A DNA stretch of 64,000 nt, from positions 1 to 64,000 of the forward strand of contig CAMCUB010000004.1 of the NCBI GenBank assembly GCA_945878845.1, read 5' to 3'. The notes under the pieces were generated by a model. It was not told where the DNA came from. It did not search any database and saw only the letters and a program-made list of their open reading frames with translations. Made by a program: the position numbers and the translations under genes. This stretch comes from Erythrobacter sanguineus. GTDB taxonomy: Bacteria; Pseudomonadota; Alphaproteobacteria; Sphingomonadales; Sphingomonadaceae. This document shows positions 9,544 through 18,356 of this stretch, piece by piece (the first letter of the stretch is position 1; the number at the start of each line of letters is the position of its first letter).

Positions 9544-10733
9544 GCGCGAGCGGCCGCCAGTGCCTCGGCGCAGGCATGGCCGCTCGCCCAGGCCCATTGG
9601 AAGTTGTAGCCGCCCAGCCAGCCGGTGACGTCGACCGCCTCGCCGATGGCATAGAGGCCCGGAACCTTGGCGGCCTCCATCGTGCGGCTTGATAGCTCCG
9701 CCGTGGCGATCCCGCCTGCGGTGACTTCGGCCTTGGCATAACCCTCGGTGCCGTTGGGGGCAAAGCGCCAGTCGGCGAGCTTGGTCTGGGCCGCGCGCAA
9801 GTCCTTGTCGCCGAGGTTGCCGAGTTCGCGCTCCAGGCCCAAGCGGTCGGCAAGCGCATCGGCGAGCCGGTCGGGCAGGCGCTCGCGCAGCAGCGTGCGC
9901 AGATGTGCGCGGGGGCGGTCACGCTTGGCTTCGAGCAGCCAGTCGGTCGCGGCATCGGGCAGGAAGGTGATCCCCACCGGCTCGCCATGCCGCCAGTAGG
10001 ACGAGACCTGCAAGATCGCCGGGCCGGAGAGCCCCTTGTGGGTGAACAACGCTGCCTCGGCGAATTCGGTCTTCCCTGCCCGCGCCCGCACCGGCGCGGC
10101 GACGCCCGAGAGCTCGCGGAACAGCGCGTCTTCTCCGCCGAGCGTCAGCGGCACGAGGGCAGGGCGGGGCTCGACCACCTTCAATCCGAATTGCCGCGCC
10201 AGCTTATATGCAAAGTCGCTCGCGCCCATTTTCGGAATGGACGGTCCGCCGGTGGCGATCACCAGCGCGGGCGCCTGCCATGCGCGGCCGTCGGCGGCGG
10301 TGACCGTGAAGCGGCCATCGCCCCCGCGCGCGCTTTCCGCCACGTCGACCCCGCAGGTGAGCGCCACCAATTCGGGCGGGCATTCTTCCAGCAGCATCGC
10401 CACGATCTGCTTGGCCGAGCCGTCGCAGAACAATTGCCCCAAAGTCTTCTCGTGCCACGCGATGCCGTAGCGTTCGACCAAAGCGATGAAGTCGGCGGGC
10501 GTGTAGCGGGCGAGCGCGCTCTTCGCGAAATGGGGGTTGGCCGAGAGGTAATTCGCCGGCCCCGCGCCGAGGTTGGTGAAATTGCACCGCCCGCCGCCCG
10601 AGATGAGGATCTTCTTCCCCGGCGCATCCGCCTTCTCGAGCAGCGCCACGCTGAGGCCACGCTGGCCTGCCTGCCCCGCGGCAAACAGCCCGGCTGCGCC
10701 TGCGCCGAGGATGATGACGTCGCTCTGTTCCAC
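9540..10733 (-). CDS. BaiN/HI0933-family NAD(P)/FAD-dependent oxidoreductase
   Basis: A flavoprotein of about 397 residues. The N-terminal ILGAGAAGLFAAGQAGQRG is the FAD-binding Rossmann motif, followed by KKILISGGGRCNFTN, characteristic of the HI0933/BaiN family. The C-terminal stretch GLYAIGEAVDVTGWLGGYNFQWAWASG closes the FAD site. The ORF track extends to 10811, but that would run into the divergent uvrC. The GTG at 10733, giving (M)EQSDVIILGAG, fits the family N-terminus. Its stop overlaps the receptor stop in CTAG. The physiological substrate is unknown. Confidence 0.88.
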   Translation of the reverse strand: MEQSDVIILGAGAAGLFAAGQAGQRGLSVALLEKADAPGKKILISGGGRCNFTNLGAGPANYLSANPHFAKSALARYTPADFIALVERYGIAWHEKTLGQLFCDGSAKQIVAMLLEECPPELVALTCGVDVAESARGGDGRFTVTAADGRAWQAPALVIATGGPSIPKMGASDFAYKLARQFGLKVVEPRPALVPLTLGGEDALFRELSGVAAPVRARAGKTEFAEAALFTHKGLSGPAILQVSSYWRHGEPVGITFLPDAATDWLLEAKRDRPRAHLRTLLRERLPDRLADALADRLGLERELGNLGDKDLRAAQTKLADWRFAPNGTEGYAKAEVTAGGIATAELSSRTMEAAKVPGLYAIGEAVDVTGWLGGYNFQWAWASGHACAEALAAARA

Positions 10734-10798
10734 GAACCTGCCGATAGGGGGCCGCGCGGGAATTGCCAATCGCCCCCTCTCGTCCCTATCTGACCCCC

Positions 10799-12760
10799 AT
10801 GGCCCGAACACCCGCAGGCACCCCTCAACATCCCGGCAACGGCGATCGCTTCAATGAGGAGCGCGCCGCCTATACCGTGTCGAGCGCTCAGCCCGATCTG
10901 GAAGGCGGGGTGCAGGCGATCCGCGAGACGGTGAAGGTCTTGAAGCCCGTCCCCGGCGTCTACCGCATGCTCGATGTGCGCGGCGAGGTGCTCTATGTGG
11001 GCAAGGCGCGCAGCCTCAAGGCACGTGTCGCCAACTACACCCAGATCGCGCAGCTTTCGGGGCGGCTCCAGCGGATGGTCAGCCAGACCCGCTCGATGGA
11101 GATCATCACCACCAATTCCGAGGCCGAGGCGCTCTTGCTCGAAGCGCAGCTGATCAAGCGCTTCCGCCCGCCCTTCAACGTGCTGTTGCGCGACGACAAG
11201 AGCTTCCCCTTCATCCTGCTGCGCGCCGATCACGCCTTCCCGCGCATCCAGAAGCACCGCGGGGCGCGGCGGGCGAAGGGGAATTACTACGGACCGTTTG
11301 CGAGCGCAGGGAGCGTCAACATCACGCTGAACGCGCTGCAGAAACTGTTCCTGCTGCGCTCCTGCACCGACAGCTTCTTCAACAATCGCGACCGGCCGTG
11401 TCTGCTCTACCAGATCAAGCGTTGTTCGGCGCCCTGTGTGGGGCGGATCGACGAGAGTGGCTATGACGCGCTGGTGCGGCAAGCGAAGGATTTCCTCTCG
11501 GGCAAATCGGGTGCGGTGCAGGCTGACCTCGAAAAGCAGATGGCGGACGCGGCGGCGAACCTCGATTTCGAGACCGCCGCGATGCTGCGCGACCGGCTGC
11601 GGGCGGCGACCTTCATTCAGGGCAGCCAAGCGATCAATGCCGCCGGGCTGGGCGACGCCGATGTCTTCGCGCTGGCGGCCAGCAAGGGCCAGATGAGCGT
11701 CCAGTCCTTCTTCATCCGCGGGGGGCAGAACTGGGGCCATCGCGCGCTGTTCCCGCGCCACACGACCGATGTGGACGAGGCGCAGGTGCTTGCCGATGTG
11801 ATGCTGCAATTCTACGAGGAAGTGCCGCCGCCGCCGACCATTCTGGTAGACCGCGAACTGCCCGAGGCCGAGCTGATCGAAGCCGCGCTCTCCGAACTGG
11901 CGGGGCGCAAGGTGCGGCTCTCGATCCCCGAGCGCGGCGACCGGCGCAAGCTGATGATGCAGGCGCAGCGCAACGCGGTCGAAGCGCTCGAGCGGCGGCT
12001 GGCGGAGACCGGCACCAAGGCGCGCCTCAACCGCGAGCTGGCCGAGTTTCTCGAACTCGACGCAGCCCCGCAGCGGATCGAGGTCTACGACAACAGCCAT
12101 ATCCAGGGCAGCAAGGCCGTGGGCGCGATGGTGGTCGCGGGGCCGGAAGGCTTCGACAAGGGCCAGTACCGCAAGTTCAACATTCGCGAGGCGCAATCGA
12201 ACGACGATTTCGCGATGATGCGCGAGGTGATGACGCGCCGCTTCCGCAACTTCGCCGAAGGGGAGGAGAACCCCGAGGCCAAACACGGCGGGCACGAGAC
12301 AATCCTGCCCGACCTGATCCTGATCGACGGCGGCAAAGGGCAGCTCTCCAGCGTGATGCGGGTGCTCGAGGAGATCGGTATCGCCGATGACATCGCAGTG
12401 ATCGGCATCGCCAAGGGCCCGCATCACGGGCGCGAGGGCCGCGAGGTGTTCCACTTTCCCGACGGACGCGAGAAGCTGCTGCCGGTGAACTCGCCGCTCC
12501 TGTTCCACTTGCAGAACCTGCGCGACGAGGTGCACCGCTACGTCATCGGCGCGCACCGGGCGAAGCGCTCCAAGGCGATCACCGCGAGCCCGCTCGATGA
12601 AATCCCCGGCATCGGCCCCTCGCGCAAGCGCGCACTGCTGCTGCATTTCGGCACCGCGTCGAAGGTGCGGGCGGCGGCCTTGGAAGACCTCCAGCGCGCC
12701 CCCGGCGTCAGCGCCACAGTTGCGCGCAAGGTTTACGATTTCTACCACGCTGGCGGGTAA
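10799..12760 (+). CDS. uvrC: Excinuclease ABC subunit C
   Basis: The dual-incision nuclease of nucleotide excision repair, 653 residues. In order it has a GIY-YIG domain (GVYRMLDVRGEVLYVGKA, near residues 50-70), Cys-containing segments, a UVR motif that contacts UvrB (DLEKQMADAAANLDFETAAM), an RNase H-like endonuclease domain (IEVYDNSHIQG, LILIDGGKGQL) and C-terminal helix-hairpin-helix repeats (IPGIGPSRKRALL). The first in-frame ATG of the conserved frame, at 10799, is preferred to the earlier track start. It is divergent from the BaiN-like gene, with 65 bases between the starts. Confidence 0.97.
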   Translation: MARTPAGTPQHPGNGDRFNEERAAYTVSSAQPDLEGGVQAIRETVKVLKPVPGVYRMLDVRGEVLYVGKARSLKARVANYTQIAQLSGRLQRMVSQTRSMEIITTNSEAEALLLEAQLIKRFRPPFNVLLRDDKSFPFILLRADHAFPRIQKHRGARRAKGNYYGPFASAGSVNITLNALQKLFLLRSCTDSFFNNRDRPCLLYQIKRCSAPCVGRIDESGYDALVRQAKDFLSGKSGAVQADLEKQMADAAANLDFETAAMLRDRLRAATFIQGSQAINAAGLGDADVFALAASKGQMSVQSFFIRGGQNWGHRALFPRHTTDVDEAQVLADVMLQFYEEVPPPPTILVDRELPEAELIEAALSELAGRKVRLSIPERGDRRKLMMQAQRNAVEALERRLAETGTKARLNRELAEFLELDAAPQRIEVYDNSHIQGSKAVGAMVVAGPEGFDKGQYRKFNIREAQSNDDFAMMREVMTRRFRNFAEGEENPEAKHGGHETILPDLILIDGGKGQLSSVMRVLEEIGIADDIAVIGIAKGPHHGREGREVFHFPDGREKLLPVNSPLLFHLQNLRDEVHRYVIGAHRAKRSKAITASPLDEIPGIGPSRKRALLLHFGTASKVRAAALEDLQRAPGVSATVARKVYDFYHAGG

Positions 12761-12770
12761 AAGGCGCTGC

Positions 12771-13577
12771 ATGACGCTGTTCGCCTTTGTCATGGCTTCG
12801 ATGCTCGGGGTGCCGGCGATGATCGTCGCGCTGCTCATCCTTGCGCATCGGCTGACCCCGGCGCCGGTCTGGAAGACCTGGCCCGTGCAGACCGCGGCGA
12901 CGCTGGCGTTTCTGGGCTGCATTGCTGTGCCTGTCGCGATCATGCAGATCGACAGTCAGGGCGACTTCTTCGACGACGAGACGGCGCTGGTCAGCGAGGC
13001 TTTCGGCCTGCCTGCGGGCGTGACGGTGGGCAAGCAGGGCGACAAGAGCCTGCGGCTTGGCGATTGCTGGAGCAATGGGGTCAACTGGAATGCGGACGTA
13101 ACGTTTTCCGGCGCAGACACGTTCTACCAGTGGTTCTATGCCAAGGCCTTCCGGCAGGGGATCGTCACGCAGGTCGCCGAATATTACGGACAACCGCCCG
13201 CGAAGGTGAGCGTCGGTCCCGGCGCGCTCGACCTGCTCCCGCGCGATCCCAAATATGCGCTGTCCAAGGACCGCGGTTCCTACGATCTCAACACCCGGAT
13301 CGTGAGGTATTACAAGCCCTTCGTCTGCACGGCGATCGAGCGGGGCGATGACGGCAGCATCACTCTGCGCCGCTGCGATCCGATTGCCGAGGGCGGGGAT
13401 GTGGGCAATGGGGGGCAGGTGATCCTGCGGCCGGATGCCGGCAAGCAGACGCTCGAGGGGCGCATCTACTATGCGCGCGGGCCTTCGACCTGCACCAATC
13501 CGCTCCGCCGCACGTTCAATGGCGTGCTCGGCCTGCCGCACCCGCCGGGCGAGCCTTCGGCCTTTTCGGGACTGTAA
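12771..13577 (+). CDS. Unrecognised membrane-anchored protein
   Basis: I do not recognise this 268-residue protein. Two hydrophobic segments lie at the N-terminus (about residues 3-25 and 36-57), followed by a soluble part with four cysteines, many aromatic residues and a basic/acidic mix (LGDCWSNGVNWN, FYQWFYAKAFRQG). That is compatible with an exoplasmic domain held by a hairpin of helices. The ATG at 12771 lies 10 bases after the uvrC stop, so it is probably co-transcribed with uvrC. The ORF track start at 12597 lies inside uvrC. In many alphaproteobacteria pgsA sits here, but this protein has no CDP-alcohol phosphotransferase motif. Confidence 0.7.
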   Translation: MTLFAFVMASMLGVPAMIVALLILAHRLTPAPVWKTWPVQTAATLAFLGCIAVPVAIMQIDSQGDFFDDETALVSEAFGLPAGVTVGKQGDKSLRLGDCWSNGVNWNADVTFSGADTFYQWFYAKAFRQGIVTQVAEYYGQPPAKVSVGPGALDLLPRDPKYALSKDRGSYDLNTRIVRYYKPFVCTAIERGDDGSITLRRCDPIAEGGDVGNGGQVILRPDAGKQTLEGRIYYARGPSTCTNPLRRTFNGVLGLPHPPGEPSAFSGL

Positions 13578-13579
13578 GG

Positions 13580-13618
13580 CACGGGCCGGTGCGTCGCGCA
13601 GCGCTGCACCGGCCCGTG
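13580..13618. terminator. Bidirectional hairpin between convergent genes
   Basis: A perfect 13-base inverted repeat, CACGGGCCGGTGC / GCACCGGCCCGTG, with a 13-base loop lies between two convergent stops. There is no T-run on either side, so it is a strong stem but not a textbook intrinsic terminator. Confidence 0.6.
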
Positions 13619-13631
13619 TCTCGGCGTGGGC

Positions 13632-14570
13632 TTACTGCCCGTCGAGCGCCTTGCTCACCAGCACATTGACCGATACGCGGCGGTTCTGCGCGCGGCCTGC
13701 GGCAGTGGTGTTGTCGGCCGCCGGATCGGATGTCGCCATGCCGGTCGGGGTGAGCATCCGGTAGGGCTTCCACTTGCACACCTGCTGGAGGTGGTTGACC
13801 ACCGCCGCGGCGCGCTTTTCCGACAGGGTCTGGTTCGCGTCCTGCGAGCCGGTCGAATCGGTGTAGCCCAGCACCAGCATCAGCGAGTTCTCGTTGGCAT
13901 TGGCGGTCTGCGCAGCGGCGCACAGCTCGGCCTTGGCCGCGGGCGAGATCACCCATTTGCCGGTGTCGAAATAGACGTTGGTGGTGCTCTTGAGGTTGTA
14001 CTTGTCGATATCGCCGAGGCGGCCGCGCAGCGCTTCGGTGGCGGCGGCATTGGCCTGGATCGCCGCGCCCTGTTCGCCGAACTGCTGCTGGGTGCCGCCG
14101 CGGATCATCGCCGCGATCTGGCGGTCGTCGCTGTTGAAGCGCACTTCGCTGGCGACGAGGCCCTCGCCGTAGCGCACGGTCTTCACGATGACCGGCAAGC
14201 CGTTGATGAGCGCGCTCTGGTCGAAGGTCTTGTTGCCGATGCCGAGGAACCCGCCGCGGGTGCGGATTTCGGTGTCGGGGTGGAGCGTCACCAGCTGCAC
14301 CGTGCCGTCATCGGCGGTGATCTGCAGGCGCGAGCCCCGGCGCGCCGAGATGATGCCCGAAACGCGCTCGCCTTCCTCCATTTCGGTAAGCGGCGGCAGC
14401 GCGCCGTAGACGGTGGTGGTGGTCACCCCGTCCTGTTCGCCGATGACTGGGTCGGGGAGAGACCGGGGAATGGTCTGGGCGGCGCCCTGAGTGACAAGGC
14501 CCGAAGCACTGGCGGCGCCCAGCAGGGCGAGCAGCGCGAGGCTGCGGGGGCGATGAAAAATGGTCGTCAC
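13632..14570 (-). CDS. OmpA-family outer-membrane/periplasmic protein
   Basis: An exported protein of 312 residues. A signal peptide (about 1-31, ending GAAQ) is followed by a small beta domain (SGIISARRGSRLQITADDG, DUF5666-like by impression) and a C-terminal OmpA peptidoglycan-binding domain (NVYFDTGKW, LVLGYTDSTGS, LSEKRAAAV, GRAQNRRV). It probably anchors the envelope to peptidoglycan. The track start at 15128 runs into the neighbouring gene. The GTG at 14570 follows AGGAG by 10 bases and sits just before the signal peptide. A 14-base palindrome lies 77 bases upstream of the start. Confidence 0.85.
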   Translation of the reverse strand: MTTIFHRPRSLALLALLGAASASGLVTQGAAQTIPRSLPDPVIGEQDGVTTTTVYGALPPLTEMEEGERVSGIISARRGSRLQITADDGTVQLVTLHPDTEIRTRGGFLGIGNKTFDQSALINGLPVIVKTVRYGEGLVASEVRFNSDDRQIAAMIRGGTQQQFGEQGAAIQANAAATEALRGRLGDIDKYNLKSTTNVYFDTGKWVISPAAKAELCAAAQTANANENSLMLVLGYTDSTGSQDANQTLSEKRAAAVVNHLQQVCKWKPYRMLTPTGMATSDPAADNTTAAGRAQNRRVSVNVLVSKALDGQ

Positions 14571-14646
14571 AGTGGTTATGCTCCTGCGGTTCGGACCCGC
14601 GATCCCGTAAGGGGGCCCGTTGTTGGCGTTCTGCGCGAAAGGGTGC

Positions 14647-14660
14647 GTGTTGCGCAACAC
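14647..14660. promoter_or_regulatory. Perfect 14-bp palindrome upstream of the OmpA-family gene
   Basis: GTGTTGCGCAACAC is identical to its reverse complement. It lies 77-90 bases upstream of the GTG start of the OmpA-family gene, where an operator would be expected. The rest of the 191-base gap (14571-14761) holds nothing else I can assign. Confidence 0.45.
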
Positions 14661-14761
14661 CTTGCTCGCAGGTGAACGCATTTGCCCCAATAGCCGCAGG
14701 AGCGGGCAATCGGGGCAGCGGATACGACGAAACGAGCCGCAGGCGGCCCGATTGCGTGGGT

Positions 14762-16588
14762 CTATTTGGCTGCCTGGGCAGCGATCCAGCGGTCGATCTT
14801 GGCGTCCAGAACAGTCAGCGGCAGGCCGCCGGTGTTGAGCACTTCCTCGTGGAAGGCCTTGATGTCGAACTTCGCGCCCAGCTTGTCGGACGCGCGCTTG
14901 CGCAGTTCCTGGATCTTGAGCGCGCCGATCTTGTAGGCAAGCGCCTGGCTGGGAATGGCGATGTAGCGATCGACCTCCGCCACCACTTCGGTGCGGGTCA
15001 TGCCGGAGTTCTCGAGCATGTAGTCGATCGCCTGATCGCGGGTCCAGCCCTTGGCGTGGATGCCGGTATCGACCACCAGCCGCATCGCGCGCAGCATCTC
15101 GTCCTGCAAGGTGCCGTAGCGGTTCCACGGGTCCTTGTAGAAGCCCATCTCGAAGCCCAGCGTCTCGGCATAGAGCGCCCAGCCTTCGACATAGGCGGTC
15201 GTCCCGCCATAGCGCATAAAGGCGGGCAGGGCCTCGTTCTCCTGCGCAAGGCTGATCTGGAAGTGGTGTCCGGGCGCGCCTTCGTGGAGGTAGAGCGTCA
15301 CGTTGCCCGGCGTCAGTCGGCTCGGCAGGTCGTAGGCGTTGAAGTAGAACACGCCGGGCCGGTCGCCATCGGGCGAGCCCGACTGGTAAGAGCCGCCTGC
15401 CTCGAACTGTTCGGTCGAGGGGTCATAGGGGCGGATTTCCAGCTTCGACTTGGGCAGCTTGGAAAACAGCGCGCCGATCTTGCCATCGACCGCCTTGCCG
15501 ATGTCGTAGAAGTTCTGCGTCAGCCCCTCGCGGGTCTTGGGCTGGAACTTGGGATCCTTGCGGACATAATCGAAGAACTGGGTGAGCGTTCCCTTGAACT
15601 TGACCTCGCGCTGGAGCTTGACGAGCTCGCCCTTGATCCGCGCGACTTCGCTGAGGCCCAGCTGGTGGATGGTCTCGGGCGCAAGCGGCAGGGTGGTCGA
15701 ATCCTCGACGAGGCGCGCATAGAGCTTGTCGCCGCCCTTCATCTGGCTGAGGCCGATGCTGTCGCGCGCGGCGGGCAGGTATTCGTCGCGCAGGAAATCG
15801 CGCAGCCGCGTGTTGGCGGCGTAAAGCTCGGCGGTCTTGGCCTCGTAGGCCTTGGTGAGCCGCGCCTTGTCGGCGTCCGAAATGCCCTCGGGGAAGGTCT
15901 TGACCGGGGCCATAAACTGGGAGTCGGCGACCGGCGTCGCCAGCTGCGTGTCGAGTTGGGTGACCATGATCCCGACCGTCAGCTTGGTTTCCACCACGCC
16001 GCTCTTCATGCCCTGCCGGAACTTGGCGATCGCGCGGTCGATGAAGGCGATGTAGTCGTCGTGGCGGGTGAGGTTGTCCTCGTAATTGCCGAGGCGCTTG
16101 AACTGGGCGACCCCGGTGCCGCTCGCGAATTGCGGGTAGAAGGTGTGCAGCCCGAAGAAGTGGTTGAGCGGGCGCACTTCGGTCAGCGCGCGCATTTCGT
16201 CGCTGGCGCCCGCGAGCGCGCGTTCCTGCGTGTAGCGGAACACGTCGTAGGCCAGCGCGTCGGTATCATCGAGCTTGCTGCGATCGATCTGCGCGAGCAG
16301 CGCGAGGTTGAGCTTGATGTCGGTGCGCGACGCAAGGAAGCTCGAATCCGTCAGGAAATCGCCGAGGCGGCCGGCGTTCTCGTCATCGCCGCGGAACAGG
16401 CGGCTCAGGGGGTTGAGCGCGAGTTCGCGCGCGTCGGCATCCTCGAACAGGGCGAAGAGCTTGTCGTGCTCGGACTGGGGCGCGGCGGTAGCGGCGGCCT
16501 CGGGTGCGGCCGCGGTTTCGGCAAATGCGGGCGCGGCGAGCGAAAGCAGCAGCGCGCTCGAAGCGGCAAGAGCAAGGCGCAAGGTCAT
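14762..16588 (-). CDS. DUF885-family protein, putative exported metallopeptidase
   Basis: A 608-residue exported protein. A signal peptide (about 1-23, ending PAFAE) is followed by the DUF885 domain. The HEGAPGHH stretch near residue 430 contains an HExxH-like arrangement (HEGAPGHHFQ) typical of this family, which is often predicted to be a zinc peptidase. The substrate is unknown. The track start at 16816 is spurious: the ATG at 16588 begins the signal peptide. It is a monocistronic-looking minus-strand gene with 121 bases to the carotenoid oxygenase. Confidence 0.85.
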   Translation of the reverse strand: MTLRLALAASSALLLSLAAPAFAETAAAPEAAATAAPQSEHDKLFALFEDADARELALNPLSRLFRGDDENAGRLGDFLTDSSFLASRTDIKLNLALLAQIDRSKLDDTDALAYDVFRYTQERALAGASDEMRALTEVRPLNHFFGLHTFYPQFASGTGVAQFKRLGNYEDNLTRHDDYIAFIDRAIAKFRQGMKSGVVETKLTVGIMVTQLDTQLATPVADSQFMAPVKTFPEGISDADKARLTKAYEAKTAELYAANTRLRDFLRDEYLPAARDSIGLSQMKGGDKLYARLVEDSTTLPLAPETIHQLGLSEVARIKGELVKLQREVKFKGTLTQFFDYVRKDPKFQPKTREGLTQNFYDIGKAVDGKIGALFSKLPKSKLEIRPYDPSTEQFEAGGSYQSGSPDGDRPGVFYFNAYDLPSRLTPGNVTLYLHEGAPGHHFQISLAQENEALPAFMRYGGTTAYVEGWALYAETLGFEMGFYKDPWNRYGTLQDEMLRAMRLVVDTGIHAKGWTRDQAIDYMLENSGMTRTEVVAEVDRYIAIPSQALAYKIGALKIQELRKRASDKLGAKFDIKAFHEEVLNTGGLPLTVLDAKIDRWIAAQAAK

Positions 16589-16709
16589 CAGTGGTGGTCC
16601 CCCGGGAACATGAGATAATCGCGCGGCGCTAGGCCTGCGCGCGCAATGGCGCAAGAACGCCGGCGATGAGCGCCCAAGGCGCATCGACCGGCGGCGTGAC
16701 GCCGTGACG

Positions 16710-18206
16710 TCAGGCGGCAGCAAAACGCTCCCGCTGGAAGGCGGCATCCTTGCGCAGCTGATCGTGCTCGACCCACACAGAATGGGTGCCCGAACAGATC
16801 TTGTGCGGCAGCGCAAGGCGGCAGATCGGGCCTTTGGTCACGTTGCTGGCATCAAGGATCGCGCATTCCGAGGTGCCGGTGTTCTCGTCGATGAGGAAGG
16901 TCACCAGATGCCCGTCGTCCTCAACGGTTGCACCCTTCCTCGGGATCATCGGGCTTTCGCTGGCATAGACCCCCTCGGGCAGGCGATAGACCTGTTCCTC
17001 GCCGGTCTGCGTGTCGTGGCGGACATAGCCGTTGAATAGGAACCAGCCGGGCCGCGTGGTGGTCGACCAGACGTAGCGGCTTTTCTGCATCACATAGGCC
17101 GGGTTGATCATCCCGAATTCGACGATCTTGTCGCCGAGCCGCTCCTCGCGGGTCTCGCCGGTCTTGAGGTTGAACCGCCAGCGGTGGAGGCGCGACTGGA
17201 ACGAGTGCTCGTCCACATAGGCCATCATGTGGCTGTAGCGGCCCATTTCCTCGAGCGGATCGGGCATGGGCTTGGCCTGATGATAGCCTTCGAGGATGAC
17301 TTCATCCCCCTCTTCCCACGCATTGGTCCAGTGGAGCACATAGGTCGGCGCGGCCTCGAACCAGCGGATGTCCTCCGGCTGGCCGTGGCGCGGGATCAGG
17401 GCGAAGCGGGTGGGGACGCCATCATGGATGCGCGCCGCGTGGATGTTGCGCCCAAGCAGTTCCTCGTCCCAGAACAGCGGCATGTCATTGAGGATCGACC
17501 AGTTTTTCGTGATCGCCATGTCATGCGGCAGGCGCGGCCCTGGCAGCGGAACAGGGACGTAATGCACCAGCGCGCCGGTGCGGTCGACCACGCCGTAATG
17601 CATGAAGGGCGCGTGCTTGGAGTAGTTGAAGAACATCATCTCGCCGCTCGCCTCGTCGACCTTGGGGTGGGCCGAGATGCCGTCCAATGGCACCCACGGC
17701 GCCTTGCCCCGGCTGCCGAGCGTGACGGGATCGAGCATCCACGCCTCGCCGCATTGGTAGAGCGTGGCGTAGGCCGTCCCGGCATGGACGATGATGTCGG
17801 TGGAGCCGGTATCCTTCAGCCCCCCATGCGCGCCGAAGCCGGGCCGCACGCTCGTACCCCATGGATCCATCAGCCCGCCCCACAGACTGCGCCCCGCGAT
17901 CTGCTCGGCCTCGAAGCAATGGGTGCGTACGAAGCGGTTGCGGTAGCTCGCCTTCCCGCCCGAGATGTTGACCTGATGGATCATCGCGTCGCCATCAAAG
18001 GGATGGTGGCGCCCTAAGGGCTGGTGCACCTGGTTCTCGGTGTTCCTGAGATAGATCCCGTCGATGTCCGCCGGGATTGCGCCTTCGATCACCCGCAGTT
18101 CGGGCACGTCGACTTCCTCGTGCAGCGGCGTCCACGGGCCCGTCAGATAGGGGTGGTTCGACGGCTCGAGGCTGGTTTTCACCGGCGGGTGGCGCATGAT
18201 CTGCAT
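16710..18206 (-). CDS. Carotenoid cleavage oxygenase (RPE65/NCED family)
   Basis: A 498-residue non-heme iron dioxygenase expected to cleave a polyene or stilbenoid double bond. The seven-bladed propeller family is recognised by IDGIYLRNTENQVHQ, by HPFDGDAMIHQV near the N-terminus, and by four candidate iron histidines in ISAHPKVD, LPHDMAIT, VLHWTNAWEEGDEV and GTHSVWVE. Length is normal. The ATG at 18206 follows a GGGAG ribosome-binding site. It is divergent from the universal stress gene and shares a 150-base intergenic region with an FNR-type box. Whether it acts on carotenoids or lignostilbenes cannot be decided here. Confidence 0.9.
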   Translation of the reverse strand: MQIMRHPPVKTSLEPSNHPYLTGPWTPLHEEVDVPELRVIEGAIPADIDGIYLRNTENQVHQPLGRHHPFDGDAMIHQVNISGGKASYRNRFVRTHCFEAEQIAGRSLWGGLMDPWGTSVRPGFGAHGGLKDTGSTDIIVHAGTAYATLYQCGEAWMLDPVTLGSRGKAPWVPLDGISAHPKVDEASGEMMFFNYSKHAPFMHYGVVDRTGALVHYVPVPLPGPRLPHDMAITKNWSILNDMPLFWDEELLGRNIHAARIHDGVPTRFALIPRHGQPEDIRWFEAAPTYVLHWTNAWEEGDEVILEGYHQAKPMPDPLEEMGRYSHMMAYVDEHSFQSRLHRWRFNLKTGETREERLGDKIVEFGMINPAYVMQKSRYVWSTTTRPGWFLFNGYVRHDTQTGEEQVYRLPEGVYASESPMIPRKGATVEDDGHLVTFLIDENTGTSECAILDASNVTKGPICRLALPHKICSGTHSVWVEHDQLRKDAAFQRERFAAA

Positions 18207-18289
18207 TTGTCTCTCCCTCGCCCCACAGAATGAGCGCGCGCCTTATTTCTGGCAAGGTGCTATGCGCATCTTCGCGCGGTCCAGCAGAA

Positions 18290-18303
18290 TTGATCCGGGT
18301 CAA
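18290..18303 (+). promoter_or_regulatory. FNR-type box with class II promoter geometry upstream of the universal stress gene
   Basis: TTGATCCGGGTCAA matches the FNR/Anr consensus TTGAT-N4-ATCAA at 9 of 10 fixed bases. Its centre is 18296.5. A plausible -10 (GATCAT, 18326-18331) implies transcription starting near 18338, placing the box close to -41.5. The universal stress gene ATG is at 18357. The divergent carotenoid oxygenase could also be affected. Confidence 0.75.
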
Positions 18304-18356
18304 AGCACAGCGCTGCGTTCGGGGCGATCATCCTCATCACGATTGGGAGATCCGCT

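Noticed and set aside
7093-9597. 834-residue minus-strand ORF opposite the TonB receptor
   Set aside because: Arg/Gly/Ala-rich translation typical of an antisense frame in GC-rich DNA.
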